Below are positions 1 through 8,643 of a stretch of 64,000 nt of DNA, piece by piece; the first letter of the stretch is position 1; every line of letters starts with the position of its first letter. Under the pieces are notes generated by a model. The model was not told the DNA's origin, ran no database searches, and was given only the letters and a program-made list of their open reading frames with translations. The stretch is from NCBI GenBank assembly GCA_030028905.1, contig JALDYZ010000004.1:248001-312000 (forward strand), given 5' to 3'. The DNA comes from Ferirhizobium litorale (GTDB lineage Bacteria; Pseudomonadota; Alphaproteobacteria; Rhizobiales; Rhizobiaceae). The position numbers and the translations under genes were made by a program.

Positions 1-165
1 GCCCGCGCCGGTCGGCGCGATCAGCAGCGTGCTTTCGCCGCCCTTCGCACGCGCCAGCAGCTCCAGCTGATGGGCACGCGGCTTCCATCCCCTGGTTTCG
101 AACCAGTCGCGGAAGGCCTTGGGCAGGAGATCGGGCTCCGACAGTCGGGAATCGTTTCCGGTCAC
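1..165 (-). CDS. Ligase-associated DEXH-box helicase, N-terminal fragment
   Basis: Only the first 55 codons are inside the window; the gene runs off its left edge. Reading the minus strand from a GTG at 163-165 gives an N-terminus with the segment WFETRGWKPRAHQLELL followed by LLIAPTGAG, which is the Q-motif-like region and the start of Walker A of the Lhr-type DNA helicases often encoded beside an ATP-dependent DNA ligase. These helicases act in DNA damage responses. The family assignment comes from this short stretch alone. The start is tentative: a TTG lies one codon upstream and no strong Shine-Dalgarno sequence is visible. Confidence 0.72.
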   Translation of the reverse strand, partial: MTGNDSRLSEPDLLPKAFRDWFETRGWKPRAHQLELLARAKGGESTLLIAPTGAG

Positions 166-213
166 CAACCCAGGTTAGGGAATGTACGCCCGGTGCGAAA
201 GAGGCGCGCCGCC

Positions 214-855
214 TCACGCGGCGATATAGCGATCCTTGCGGTGATTGACGGCGAGTGTCAGGTTCAACAGCGCGGCGCCCACTATGGAGCAGGCGACGAT
301 CCAGGGACTGGCTATGAAGAAGGAGCATGCAACGATCGCAAGATCGAAGCCAAGCTGCACCAGTCCCGCCCGCCAGCCGAACCGATCCTGCAGATAGAGC
401 GCGAGGATGCCGACACCACCAAGGCTGGCGCGATGCCGGAAAAGCGCCAGCATGCCGGCGCCAATGACGATGCCGCCGAACATTGCCCCGACCAGCGGGT
501 CGACATTCGCAAAGTCAATGGTGCGGGGAAGAATGCCCGACAGAAGTGATGTCAGTCCGACAGCACAGAACGTCTTGAACGTGAAGAGCAGGCCAAGCCG
601 CCTGAGCGCAAAGTAGTAAAAGGGCACGTTCAGCAGAAAAAAGCAGAGGCCAAAGCTGGCGCCGGTCACATAGTGGATGAGGAAAGCAAGACCGGGCGTG
701 CCGCCGGTCAATAATCCCGCGCTCTGCAGCAGCGCAATCCCTAGCGTCACCAGCATGCTGCCGGTGATGATCGCCTGCGCGTCTTCGAGGAGCGAGTGGC
801 GATCGGACGTCGACCGTATGATTGCCAGAGAACTTGCTATCTTCAGCATGCGCAA
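214..855 (-). CDS. YitT family (DUF161-type) integral membrane protein, copy A
   Basis: A 213-residue hydrophobic protein with about five or six membrane segments (roughly residues 29-48, 55-82, 93-111, 120-139, 163-183 and 185-203). It carries the block RHRASLGGVGIL at about 140-151 followed by YLQDRFG and ends in NHRKDRYIAA. The fold and motif pattern match the YitT/YczE-like membrane family, whose transported substrate is not known. The next gene downstream of its promoter region, at 960-1595, encodes a clear paralogue on the same strand, so the pair looks like a tandem duplication. No regulatory signal stands out in the 100 bases between them. The function remains unassigned. Confidence 0.85.
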   Translation of the reverse strand: MRMLKIASSLAIIRSTSDRHSLLEDAQAIITGSMLVTLGIALLQSAGLLTGGTPGLAFLIHYVTGASFGLCFFLLNVPFYYFALRRLGLLFTFKTFCAVGLTSLLSGILPRTIDFANVDPLVGAMFGGIVIGAGMLALFRHRASLGGVGILALYLQDRFGWRAGLVQLGFDLAIVACSFFIASPWIVACSIVGAALLNLTLAVNHRKDRYIAA

Positions 856-959
856 TTCGTCCTACCGTGCCTCCCGGCCGCCGTTTAATTCGATTGCCGC
901 TCGGGATCAATAGGACAAAGCACGAACCGACGTGTGTCTGCAAACGCCCGGCGAATGCC

Positions 960-1595
960 TCACAGCGCTATATAGCGATCGGCTCGATGGTTGATGGCGA
1001 CGAAGAGATTGAGCACCACTGCACCCAGCACCGAATAGAACACAACCGGCGGCGTGGTGACGAAGAAGGCGGCGGCGAGGACGCCCATGTCGATGACCAA
1101 CTGCACAAGACCGGCGCGGATGCCGAAGCGGTCCTGGAGATAGATGCCGAGGATGCCGACGCCGCCGAGGCTGGCACGATGGCGATAGAGCGCAAGCAGG
1201 CCGAAGCCGAGCAACAGGCCGCCGAGCAGTGCTGCCCAGGCCGGATGGATGCTGGAAATCTCGAGGAACCGCGACTGGATGTCGGCCAGCACGGAGGTCA
1301 GGCCAATGGCAATGAAGGTCTTGATCGTGAAGGACACGCCGAGCCGCTTCCACGACAGATAGAAGAACGGCAGGTTGAGCAGGAAAAAGGCCAGGCCGAA
1401 ATTGACGCCGAAGGCATAGTGCAGCAGGAAGGCGACGCCGGCGGTGCTGCCGGTCAACAGGCCGGCGCTCGCCAGGCAATAGAGGCCGAGCGCCGCGATG
1501 AGACTGCCGGAAAAGATGCCCTGGACGTCCTCGACCGGTGTATGGCGAGTCGGGGTCGTATTCCAGATTCCGAGAAGCTGAGTGAGTTGCGACAT
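960..1595 (-). CDS. YitT family (DUF161-type) integral membrane protein, copy B
   Basis: A 211-residue membrane protein that aligns along its whole length with the neighbouring 214-855 product. It shares RHRASLGGVGIL, YLQDRFG and a C-terminal NHRADRYIAL tail, but the first 25 residues and much of the membrane core differ, so the duplication is old. An AGGAAA Shine-Dalgarno precedes the ATG at 1595. It has the same predicted topology of five to six transmembrane segments. Members of this family are annotated only as YitT proteins; no substrate can be inferred from the sequence or from the neighbours. Confidence 0.86.
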   Translation of the reverse strand: MSQLTQLLGIWNTTPTRHTPVEDVQGIFSGSLIAALGLYCLASAGLLTGSTAGVAFLLHYAFGVNFGLAFFLLNLPFFYLSWKRLGVSFTIKTFIAIGLTSVLADIQSRFLEISSIHPAWAALLGGLLLGFGLLALYRHRASLGGVGILGIYLQDRFGIRAGLVQLVIDMGVLAAAFFVTTPPVVFYSVLGAVVLNLFVAINHRADRYIAL

Positions 1596-1716
1596 GGCGT
1601 TTCCTGGGAGGATACTTTGCTGCTATGCAGCATGAATGTGCCGCCATTGTGCGCCGCGATCAAGCAAATTATGTAAGCAATACTGACCTATTTTACAGAT
1701 CGCAATTTTCGTATGT

Positions 1717-2658
1717 TCAACTGCCCTTCGCGGCAAGAAACAGGATGCCCTGCACCGCATTGCCGCCATCTTTGCGCAGCACCGCCCGCTCCGTCGCAGC
1801 CACCTGCAGGCGATGGCCGGCGCAGAGTGAACGGACATAGCTCTCGGAGTGGGCAAAGCGCATCGCTTCGCCAAGGTGGAACCCGTCGCCTCCGCCTGCA
1901 TCCTCGACCGAAAAGGCAAACAGGCCACCATCGGCGAGCAGCGCTTCGACGAGGGTGAACACGCCCGAGAGATTGCCGAGATAGTTCAGCACGTCGGTGG
2001 CCCCTACGAGGTCGGCACGGTGACGTGCAAGTGTTTCGCCGAAAAGGCCGGAGGCCTCGGTCGGCAGCGACAGGTCGGCCCGCCCAAGGTGTTCATAGAC
2101 CTGCTTCTGCGCAGCCTTGGCCAACATCCGGGTGGAGAGATCAAAGCCTTCCAGCCTCATCGTTCTCGACCTGATCTCCACACCGAACAATCCGGTGCCG
2201 CAGCCCAGATCGACAGTGCAGGCGAAGCGACAGTCGGGTGCTTCCCGCTCCAGAAGGGAGGCTACCTGCTTCGGCACGCTGTATTCCAGCCGCTCCACCA
2301 GCGCCTTGTCGAAACGCTCGGCGTAATCGTCGAAAAGGCGTTCGACATAGTGGCGAGCCGGTTCGTCCGGCACGGCCTCCGCCCCCAGAAGCACGAGCTT
2401 CAGGTGCGCGCCAAAAATGTCGTCGCCCCCGAAGCCCAGCACCTTCCGGTAGGCCTCGATTGCACCGTCACGATTGCCTGCCTTCTCGCGATATTCACCC
2501 AGCCGAAACCAGCCGGAAACCCAATTCGGCGCCTGTTCCAGCGCCTGCTCCATGAGCTCGGCCGCCGCGCCTGGATCGCCGCTTTCAGCGAGCATGCGCG
2601 CGTAGTCGGCGCGGCGATCGGTGAGGACGTCGCCGGAAGAAAGCTGGTTCTGGGGCAT
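1717..2658 (-). CDS. TPR-containing class I SAM-dependent methyltransferase
   Basis: A 313-residue protein. The N-terminal 90 residues form two TPR-like helical pairs (ALEQAPNWVSGWFRLGEYREK is typical). The rest is a Rossmann methyltransferase with motif I VDLGCGTGLFGVEI and the acidic segment LEGFDLSTRML after strand 2. It matches the family of predicted TPR-repeat methyltransferases of rhizobia, whose substrate is unknown. The reading frame stays open to 2817, but the ATG at 2658 is preferred because the extension lacks family-like sequence and would overlap the leader of the divergent gene at 2806. It is transcribed away from that gene. Confidence 0.82.
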   Translation of the reverse strand: MPQNQLSSGDVLTDRRADYARMLAESGDPGAAAELMEQALEQAPNWVSGWFRLGEYREKAGNRDGAIEAYRKVLGFGGDDIFGAHLKLVLLGAEAVPDEPARHYVERLFDDYAERFDKALVERLEYSVPKQVASLLEREAPDCRFACTVDLGCGTGLFGVEIRSRTMRLEGFDLSTRMLAKAAQKQVYEHLGRADLSLPTEASGLFGETLARHRADLVGATDVLNYLGNLSGVFTLVEALLADGGLFAFSVEDAGGGDGFHLGEAMRFAHSESYVRSLCAGHRLQVAATERAVLRKDGGNAVQGILFLAAKGS

Positions 2659-2805
2659 GGATCGGAATCCTAACGAGGGTCCGATTTCTTTGACGCAGCC
2701 ATGAAAAAACACAAGATCTATTTCATCGGAGTGCCCCACATCGCCGGTGGAAAACTTGCGCGACGGCGAAAGCGCGGCTATTTCAGGCGAAACAGGAGTT
2801 TTTGC

Positions 2806-3072
2806 ATGTCCGATCAAACCAACCGATTGCTAGGCGATACGCCGGCCCGTACGGCGATCAAGCTGATCGTGGTGTCTCTGATCGTCGGCTTCGTCATGAC
2901 GATTTTCGGCCTCGACCCCTGGGACATCGTCTCCGGCTTGCGCAATTTCGTGCTCGACATCTGGCAGACCGGCTTTGCCGCGCTTGGCCGCATCGGCAAT
3001 TACCTGCTGGTCGGCGCCACGGTCGTCATACCCGTGTTCGTCATTCTCCGCCTCCTGAGCTACCGGCGTTGA
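2806..3072 (+). CDS. DUF6460-like small inner-membrane protein
   Basis: An 88-residue protein with two predicted membrane helices (about 18-40 and 60-84), a short loop containing GLDPWDIVSGL, and a basic C-terminus LRLLSYRR. It resembles the small conserved alphaproteobacterial proteins grouped as DUF6460. The ATG at 2806 follows AGGAGTTTTTGC, a good ribosome site; upstream codons in the same frame are not family-like. The stop is immediately followed by the start of the CAP-domain lipoprotein at 3074, so the two genes are very probably co-transcribed and translationally coupled. No function is known. Confidence 0.78.
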   Translation: MSDQTNRLLGDTPARTAIKLIVVSLIVGFVMTIFGLDPWDIVSGLRNFVLDIWQTGFAALGRIGNYLLVGATVVIPVFVILRLLSYRR

Positions 3073-3073
3073 C

Positions 3074-3580
3074 ATGAACGACGAGACGCTTTTCCATCCC
3101 GGTCGCCGCCTCTTCCTGCAATCCTCGGCAATTGCGCTGCTGGCCGGCATTGCCGGCTGCACCACGTTCAGCGATATCGACACCTCCGGCGGCACGGGCG
3201 AAGACCGCAGTTCCGGCGCCCTGGCAATGGTCAACGACCTGCGCACCAAGCACGGCCGGACCGCGCTTGTGATCGACCCCGCGGCGTCGCGAGCCGCACA
3301 GCAACAGGCAAGGCGCATGGCCAAGGCCGGCAAGATGCAGCACCTGATCGGCCTCAATGACGATTTCGGCAGCCGCATGAAGGCCAACGGCGTGGCGCTT
3401 CCCGCTTCGGAAAATATCGCGGTTGGCCAGGACGCCACCGCCGAGGCCGTGACGGCGTGGATCAACTCGCCGCGACATCTCACCAACATGCTCGGCAACT
3501 ATCGCGGCATCGGCGTCGCCGTGGCCCAGAATCCTGCTTCCGGAAACCGCCCCTATTGGGCGATGGTGTTGTCGAGCTGA
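3074..3580 (+). CDS. CAP (SCP/PR1-like) domain lipoprotein
   Basis: A 168-residue exported protein. The N-terminus reads GRRLFLQSSA, a twin-arginine motif, followed by a hydrophobic stretch ending in a lipobox (IAGC), so it looks like a Tat-exported lipoprotein. Residues from about 48 onward form a CAP domain: RAAQQQARRMAKAGKMQHL carries the first conserved His, ENIAVGQ and AVTAWINSPRHLTNML supply the other hallmark motifs, and the C-terminus is YWAMVL. CAP proteins in bacteria are poorly defined cell-envelope proteins. It starts two bases after the upstream DUF6460 stop and probably shares its transcript. Confidence 0.88.
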   Translation: MNDETLFHPGRRLFLQSSAIALLAGIAGCTTFSDIDTSGGTGEDRSSGALAMVNDLRTKHGRTALVIDPAASRAAQQQARRMAKAGKMQHLIGLNDDFGSRMKANGVALPASENIAVGQDATAEAVTAWINSPRHLTNMLGNYRGIGVAVAQNPASGNRPYWAMVLSS

Positions 3581-3633
3581 GACGATTCGCGCCGCGGCTG
3601 GATACCACGAACCCGGTACGGTGACGCAAAAGC

Positions 3634-4986
3634 ATGGACAACCGCGCGGAAACCACGAGACGGGGCGGCGCCTTCGAAGTGACCCACAGGGTCGTGTTGT
3701 CGATTGCCGTTCCGATGACGCTCGGTTTCATGACTACCCCCCTGCTCGGAATGGTCGACACGGCAGTGGTCGGCCAGATGGGGCGTGCCGAGGTACTGGC
3801 CGGACTTGCCGTCGGGGCGGTGCTTTTCGATCTTCTCTTCGCAAGCTTCAACTTCCTGCGGGCATCCACCACGGGCCTGACCGCACAAGCGCTCGGGCGC
3901 GGTGATGGGCGCGAGCAGCAGGGGGTGTTTTTCCGGGCGCTGATCTCGGCCCTCGGCTGCGGGTTTCTGCTCTCCTTGCTCTCGCCATTGCTGCTGGCTG
4001 CCGGGCTTGCGCTGATGGCACCCGAACCAGCAGTGGCGGAAGCGACGTCGACCTATTTCGCCATCCGCATCCTCGCGGGTCCGGCGGCGCTCGCCAACTA
4101 TGCGATACTGGGCTTCGTTCTGGGCCGCGGTCAGGGCACGCTCGGCCTCGCCCTGCAGGCGTTCATCAACGGCATCAACATCGTTCTGTCGATCCTTCTC
4201 GGATTGACGCTCGGCTGGGGGATCGCCGGCGTTGCCTGGGCAACACTGATCGGCGAAGTGGCAGGCGCGCTTGTCGGGCTCGCCATCATTCTGGGAGGCT
4301 TCGACCGCCGCAATGTCCCGACGATGGCGCAGGTCCTCGACCGTTCACGCCTGGTCCAGCTCTTCGCACTCAACCGCGATATACTCATCCGGACCTTTGT
4401 GCTTCTCGGCGCTTATGCGCTGATGACGCGCATCGGATCTGGATTCGGCGCGACGACGCTGGCCGCCAATGCCGTGCTGATGAACTTCGTGCTGATATCC
4501 TCGTTCTATCTGGACGGCCTTGCCAATGCCGCCGAACAGATCACCGGACGGGCAATCGGCGCGGGCTTCCGCCCCGCCTTCGACCGGGGCCTCAAGCTCA
4601 CTGTTCTGTGGTCCTTCGTCTTGGCCGGCATCGCCACGATCTTTTTCTTCGTCTTCGGCTCCCGATTGGTCGCCGTGTTGACAAACGCGCCCGATGTGCG
4701 CGCCGCTGCCGCAATCTTCCTGCCATGGGCTGCGGTCTCCGGCCTGACCGGTGCGCTTGCCTATTTGATGGACGGTGTCTTCATCGGCGCCACCTGGTCG
4801 GATGACATGCGCAACCGCATGCTGATGGCCTTCGCAGGCTACCTTCTGGCTTTGGCACTCTTCGTTCCCGGCCTCGGCAACCACGGACTCTGGCTGGCCC
4901 TGAACATCTTCCTCGCGCTGCGCGGAGTCTTCCTGGCCATGCTGGTGCGCCGCCGCGCCGATCAGACCTTTCTCGCGAGCCAGTAG
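3634..4986 (+). CDS. MATE family efflux transporter (DinF-type)
   Basis: A 450-residue protein with about twelve transmembrane helices in two similar halves, as in the MatE family. Typical segments are PMTLGFMTTPLLGMVDTAVV near the start and the loop GRGDGREQQG after helix 2. The sequence is closest in style to the DNA-damage-inducible DinF subgroup, which expels cationic or hydrophobic compounds using an ion gradient; the substrate here is unknown. The 3' end overlaps the convergent pyrD gene by 25 bases (4962-4986), so no separate terminator fits between them. Confidence 0.92.
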   Translation: MDNRAETTRRGGAFEVTHRVVLSIAVPMTLGFMTTPLLGMVDTAVVGQMGRAEVLAGLAVGAVLFDLLFASFNFLRASTTGLTAQALGRGDGREQQGVFFRALISALGCGFLLSLLSPLLLAAGLALMAPEPAVAEATSTYFAIRILAGPAALANYAILGFVLGRGQGTLGLALQAFINGINIVLSILLGLTLGWGIAGVAWATLIGEVAGALVGLAIILGGFDRRNVPTMAQVLDRSRLVQLFALNRDILIRTFVLLGAYALMTRIGSGFGATTLAANAVLMNFVLISSFYLDGLANAAEQITGRAIGAGFRPAFDRGLKLTVLWSFVLAGIATIFFFVFGSRLVAVLTNAPDVRAAAAIFLPWAAVSGLTGALAYLMDGVFIGATWSDDMRNRMLMAFAGYLLALALFVPGLGNHGLWLALNIFLALRGVFLAMLVRRRADQTFLASQ

Positions 4987-6050
4987 TCGAGTCTGCTGTC
5001 GCGCAGGTCGCGGATCGATGACGCCTCTTCGCGTTCAACGAGACGGCCAAGGCTCTTGACAATGCGGCCCGGGAGATCCGGGCCCTCATAGACCATGCAC
5101 GAATAGAGCTGCACCAGATCGGCGCCGGCGCGGATCTTCTCCAGCGCGGTTTCCGCGGAGGAAACGCCGCCGACGCCGACAATCGGCAGCGTCGGACCGA
5201 CGCGCTTGCGCATGCGGGCGAGAACCGCCGTCGACTTCTCGAACAGCGGCGCGCCCGAAAGCCCGCCTGACTCACCCGCCTGGCGCTTGTCCCTCAGCCC
5301 GTCGCGCGAGAGCGTGGTGTTCGACACGATCAGCCCATCGAGATCATGGGCCAGCGCTTCGGCGGCAATGTCGTCCATGCCCTCTTCGGTGAGATCCGGC
5401 GCGATCTTCAGGAATACCGGGATGCGTTTGCCGGTCCTTTTTGCCTCCTCATCGCGGGCGCCCAGAACCGCCGACAGCAGTGCGGCAAGGCTTTCGCGCG
5501 CCTGCAGATCGCGCAGGCCCGGCGTATTGGGCGAAGAGATGTTGGCGGTAAAATAGGTTGCGACCGGATAGAAACGGCGGATGCCGGCAACATAGTCGGC
5601 GATGCGGTCGACGCTGTCCTTGTTGGCGCCGATATTGACACCGATGATGCCATTCGGCTTGCGGGCGGCGAGGCGGGCATAAGCTGCCTCATGGCCCTCA
5701 TTGTTGAAGCCGAGGCGGTTGATGACGCCACGATCCTCGACGAGGCGGAAAATGCGCGGCTTGTCGTTGCCGGCTTGCGGCTTCGGAGTCAGTGTTCCCA
5801 CTTCGGCAAAACCGAAACCGAGGCGCAATAACTGATCCGGGACTTCCGCATTCTTGTCATACCCGGCGGCCATGCCGAGCGGGTTGGCAAAGCTGATGCC
5901 GGCAACGGTCTGGCAAAGCCGCGGATGGGCCACGGCGGCACAGGAAGGCACCAAGCCCGATTTCAAAGCAGCGATCGACAGCCCATGCGCGGTTTCCGGA
6001 TCGAAAAGGAAGAGACCTCGGCGCGCGATATCGCGAAAAGGAGAAACCAT
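4962..6050 (-). CDS. pyrD: Dihydroorotate dehydrogenase (quinone), class 2
   Basis: A 362-residue flavoenzyme that oxidises dihydroorotate to orotate and passes the electrons to quinone, the fourth step of pyrimidine synthesis, at the inner membrane. The N-terminal helix region (FDPETAHGLSIAAL) is the membrane-associating extension of class 2 enzymes. FMN and substrate motifs are visible: NPLGMAAGYDKN, the NISSPNTPGLRDLQ segment with the catalytic Ser, LDGLIVSNTT, and IVGVGGVSSAE. The start codon overlaps the stop of the upstream DUF952 gene by one base (TGATG), indicating coupling. Other pyrimidine genes, pyrE and pyrC, lie at 41.7 and 43.4 kb. Confidence 0.97.
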   Translation of the reverse strand: MVSPFRDIARRGLFLFDPETAHGLSIAALKSGLVPSCAAVAHPRLCQTVAGISFANPLGMAAGYDKNAEVPDQLLRLGFGFAEVGTLTPKPQAGNDKPRIFRLVEDRGVINRLGFNNEGHEAAYARLAARKPNGIIGVNIGANKDSVDRIADYVAGIRRFYPVATYFTANISSPNTPGLRDLQARESLAALLSAVLGARDEEAKRTGKRIPVFLKIAPDLTEEGMDDIAAEALAHDLDGLIVSNTTLSRDGLRDKRQAGESGGLSGAPLFEKSTAVLARMRKRVGPTLPIVGVGGVSSAETALEKIRAGADLVQLYSCMVYEGPDLPGRIVKSLGRLVEREEASSIRDLRDSRLDYWLARKV

Positions 6051-6394
6051 CAGGCAAGCTCCGGAAAGACATGGACGCCATCGGGCCCGAGCGGCAAGGA
6101 CCTTTCCCAGAGTACGTCGGCCAAGGCAAGAGGCGCATAAAGATGCGGAAAGAGGTCGCCGCCGCGAGACGGTTCGAAGACCAGTTTGTCGCCGAGCCCG
6201 GCACTGTCGACCGCGACCAGCAGCAACCCGTCCTGCCCGGCAAAGTGGCGTGCAGCCGTTTCCTTCGCCTGCGCGGCAGTCGAGAAGTGGATGAAGCCAT
6301 CAGCCAGATCGACTGGAGCGCCTTGAAAAATGCCGGTTTGTCTGGTCTCATCCCAGAGTGTGTGCGGCACGATCTTGTAGACGATTGACGCCAT
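6050..6394 (-). CDS. DUF952 domain protein
   Basis: A 114-residue cytosolic protein with the features of DUF952: a start of the type IVYKIVPHTLWDE, then DGFIHFSTAAQAKETAARHF and a C-terminal HLYAPLALADVL. The family has a fold related to ADP-ribosyltransferase-like proteins but no established biochemical role. It lies directly upstream of pyrD, with the stop and start codons sharing one base, and the two genes form a coupled pair; that arrangement is common in rhizobia but gives no functional clue beyond co-expression. Confidence 0.85.
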   Translation of the reverse strand: MASIVYKIVPHTLWDETRQTGIFQGAPVDLADGFIHFSTAAQAKETAARHFAGQDGLLLVAVDSAGLGDKLVFEPSRGGDLFPHLYAPLALADVLWERSLPLGPDGVHVFPELA

Positions 6395-6523
6395 GGGCGC
6401 GAGCTCCTGAGTTCTTCAGCGATGTTCGCCAGCGGTTTGCCGAAAAGCGTGGCATTTGTCCACGGCCGGTTTGCGACCCGACCTCTTTTTCTGGCAGGCG
6501 GCACTGATTTCCGGAGGGAAGGC

Positions 6524-6958
6524 ATGAACAAGCTGTTGCTGATCACATTTCTGGGCGCCATTCCGGTATCGGCTATGGCCCAGGACACGACAACCACCGG
6601 ACAATACGACCACTTCCGTTTCCAGATCGAAAGAACCGACGGCGGCGTCGTTCGTCTCGACAGGCAGACAGGCGCCATGGCGCTATGCCGCGAAAGCGAC
6701 GGCGAACTCGTCTGCCGCATGGGCGCCGACGAAAAGGCGGCCTATGACGACGAAATCGACCGGCTGGAGAAGCGCGTAGTGGCGCTGGAAAAGATCGTCC
6801 GCGATCGCCAGGGCAACGGCAAGGCGATCCTGCCGAGCGACGAAGAGATGAATCACGTCTTCAGCTTCATGGAAAACATCATGAAGCGCCTGATGGGCAT
6901 CGTTCAGGACCTCGACAAGGAATTGCCGGAGGATAAAAGCCTTCCGCAAAAGACCTGA
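6524..6958 (+). CDS. Exported small coiled-coil protein, unknown function
   Basis: A 144-residue protein with a clear Sec signal peptide (MNKLLLITFLGAIPVSAMAQ, cleavage after AMA). The mature part contains RLDRQTGAMALCRESDGELVCRMGA, with two cysteines nine residues apart that could form a disulphide, followed by a predicted coiled coil EIDRLEKRVVALEKIV and an acidic, Lys-rich tail. It resembles small conserved periplasmic proteins of rhizobia of unknown role. The ATG at 6524 follows CCGGAGGGAAGGC, a strong ribosome site, although the frame opens earlier at 6422. It is transcribed divergently from the DUF952-pyrD pair. Confidence 0.75.
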   Translation: MNKLLLITFLGAIPVSAMAQDTTTTGQYDHFRFQIERTDGGVVRLDRQTGAMALCRESDGELVCRMGADEKAAYDDEIDRLEKRVVALEKIVRDRQGNGKAILPSDEEMNHVFSFMENIMKRLMGIVQDLDKELPEDKSLPQKT

Positions 6959-7046
6959 ACTGTTATATAGATTTTGGAGTACGCGGTAACGGATCCGTTT
7001 GGAGCCGGCGGAGGAGACGACAAGGCTCTTGGGAGGGGGCGTTGGC

Positions 7047-7694
7047 ATGCCATCATTGACCATCCTCATTGCAGACGACCATCCATTGTTTCGCGGGGCG
7101 CTGAAGCAGGCCGTGACCGGTATGGGCGGGCGTCAGCAGATCGTCGAGGCCGGGGATTTCGAGGCAGCGCGCAAGGCCGCCGGTCAGTATCCCGACGCCG
7201 ACCTTATCCTCCTCGATCTGGCAATGCCGGGCGTGAGCGGTTTTTCGGGACTGATGGCACTGAGGGCGGAGTTCCCTCACCTGCCGGTCGTCGTCGTGTC
7301 CGCGAGCGACGACGCCACCACGATCCGGCGCGCCCTGGAACTCGGCGCATCCGGGTTCATTTCGAAGTCGTCCGGTCTCGATGAAATCCGTGCGGGCATC
7401 ACGACCGTGCTCGAGGGCGGAATCTGGACGCCCGACTTCTACCAGGGTGGGCAGGAAACCGACCCGGAAGTCGCGGACCTGATCCATCGCCTGCGTTCGC
7501 TGACGCCGCAGCAAAGTCGGGTGCTGGCGATGCTTGCCGAAGGCCTGCTCAACAAGCAGATCGCCTATGAACTCGGCGTTTCCGAGGCGACGATCAAAGC
7601 CCACGTATCTGCCATCCTGTTGAAGATGAATGTCGACAGCCGCACCCAGGCCGTCATTCAGCTCGGCAAGATCAACATGGCCATGGTCGCCTGA
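7047..7694 (+). CDS. LuxR/NarL-family response regulator
   Basis: A 215-residue two-component response regulator. The receiver domain (1-120) has the acidic pair D10-D11 (IADDHPLF), the phosphoacceptor D57 in LILLDLAMPG, and the conserved Lys at about 107 in GFISKSSG. The C-terminal GerE-type helix-turn-helix (about 150-210) reads LTPQQSRVLAMLAEGLLNKQ and then VSEATIKAHVSAILLKM. The start at 7047 follows GGGAGGGGGC. No cognate histidine kinase gene is adjacent, so it is an orphan here. The next gene on the same strand encodes an S24-type repressor after a 213-base gap. Confidence 0.9.
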   Translation: MPSLTILIADDHPLFRGALKQAVTGMGGRQQIVEAGDFEAARKAAGQYPDADLILLDLAMPGVSGFSGLMALRAEFPHLPVVVVSASDDATTIRRALELGASGFISKSSGLDEIRAGITTVLEGGIWTPDFYQGGQETDPEVADLIHRLRSLTPQQSRVLAMLAEGLLNKQIAYELGVSEATIKAHVSAILLKMNVDSRTQAVIQLGKINMAMVA

Positions 7695-7907
7695 GGCTCA
7701 CCATCGCTGCGGCCGCATGAAAGGATTTTATTCCTTTCTCTCTTTACTCGCGCCCCACGCTTGGCTAGACTGCATCTGCTTTGAGACCATGCCAGCGGCA
7801 TGGGAATGCCGGATGCGCCAGGACGTGGTCTGATGACGATCAGCCCCTTCGTCCTTGCATCCGACCGATATGCGAGGATGGACCCCCGGGCTGGGATTCA
7901 AGCAACT

Positions 7908-8567
7908 ATGCTGTCACATGAGACGATCTGGAACGCGATCGATACGCTTGCCGAGCGTCACCAGTTGACGCCTTCCGGCCTGGCGCGAAGGGCGGGTCTC
8001 GACCCGACGGCCTTCAACAAGTCGAAACGGCTTGGCGCCGACGGACGCTTGCGCTGGCCTTCCACCGAATCGATTTCCAAGGTGCTCGACGCAACCGGCG
8101 CGACGATCGACCAGTTCATGGGGTATATTCAGCAGGACGATCGGCAAAGCAGGACCGACGGCGACACTCTGGCGGCAGGCTCCATTCCCCTGCTGGGCTT
8201 TGCCCAGGCCGGCGCCGGTGGCTTCTTCGATGATGGCGGCTTTCCGGCCGGCCAGGGCTGGGATGTGGTGGAATTTCCCGCAGCCCCCTCGCGCAAGCCG
8301 GGCGTCTATGCACTCGAGGTTCAGGGGGACAGCATGATGCCGCTCTACCGCGACGGAGACGTGCTGATCGTCGAACCGGGCGCCCAGGTGCGCCGCGGCG
8401 ACCGCGTCGTGCTCAAGACGCGCGAGGGCGAGGTGATGGCAAAGGTGCTACTCAGGCAGTCGGCACGCACCATTGAACTGATGTCGCTCAATCCCGAGCA
8501 CCCGAACCGCTCCTTCGACGTCCACGACGTGGACTGGATCGCCCGGATCATTTGGGCCAGCCAATAG
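7908..8567 (+). CDS. S24/LexA-fold transcriptional repressor (CI-like)
   Basis: A 219-residue protein with an N-terminal helix-turn-helix (residues 1-75, LTPSGLARRAGLDPTAFNKS) joined to an S24 peptidase-like dimerisation domain. The catalytic Ser is visible in VQGDSMMP (S142) and the Lys in GEVMAKVL (K179). An Ala-Gly pair at about 101-102 within GFAQAGAGG sits where LexA and CI repressors cleave themselves. Its chromosomal neighbours are not phage genes. Such proteins can act as damage-responsive or oxidative-stress repressors. The ATG at 7908 is chosen because the family begins MLSHETIW; the frame is open from 7800. Confidence 0.86.
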   Translation: MLSHETIWNAIDTLAERHQLTPSGLARRAGLDPTAFNKSKRLGADGRLRWPSTESISKVLDATGATIDQFMGYIQQDDRQSRTDGDTLAAGSIPLLGFAQAGAGGFFDDGGFPAGQGWDVVEFPAAPSRKPGVYALEVQGDSMMPLYRDGDVLIVEPGAQVRRGDRVVLKTREGEVMAKVLLRQSARTIELMSLNPEHPNRSFDVHDVDWIARIIWASQ

Positions 8568-8643
8568 GAAATTTTTCTCCGTCGGCCGTCTTTGATCCCC
8601 CTACTCCCGGGACTGCGTGTCCCCAAGCAACAAGGAACCTTCG

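Noticed and set aside
6050-6052. Possible frameshift or fusion between the DUF952 gene and pyrD
   Set aside because: The one-base stop/start overlap (TGATG) is ordinary translational coupling; both proteins are full length.
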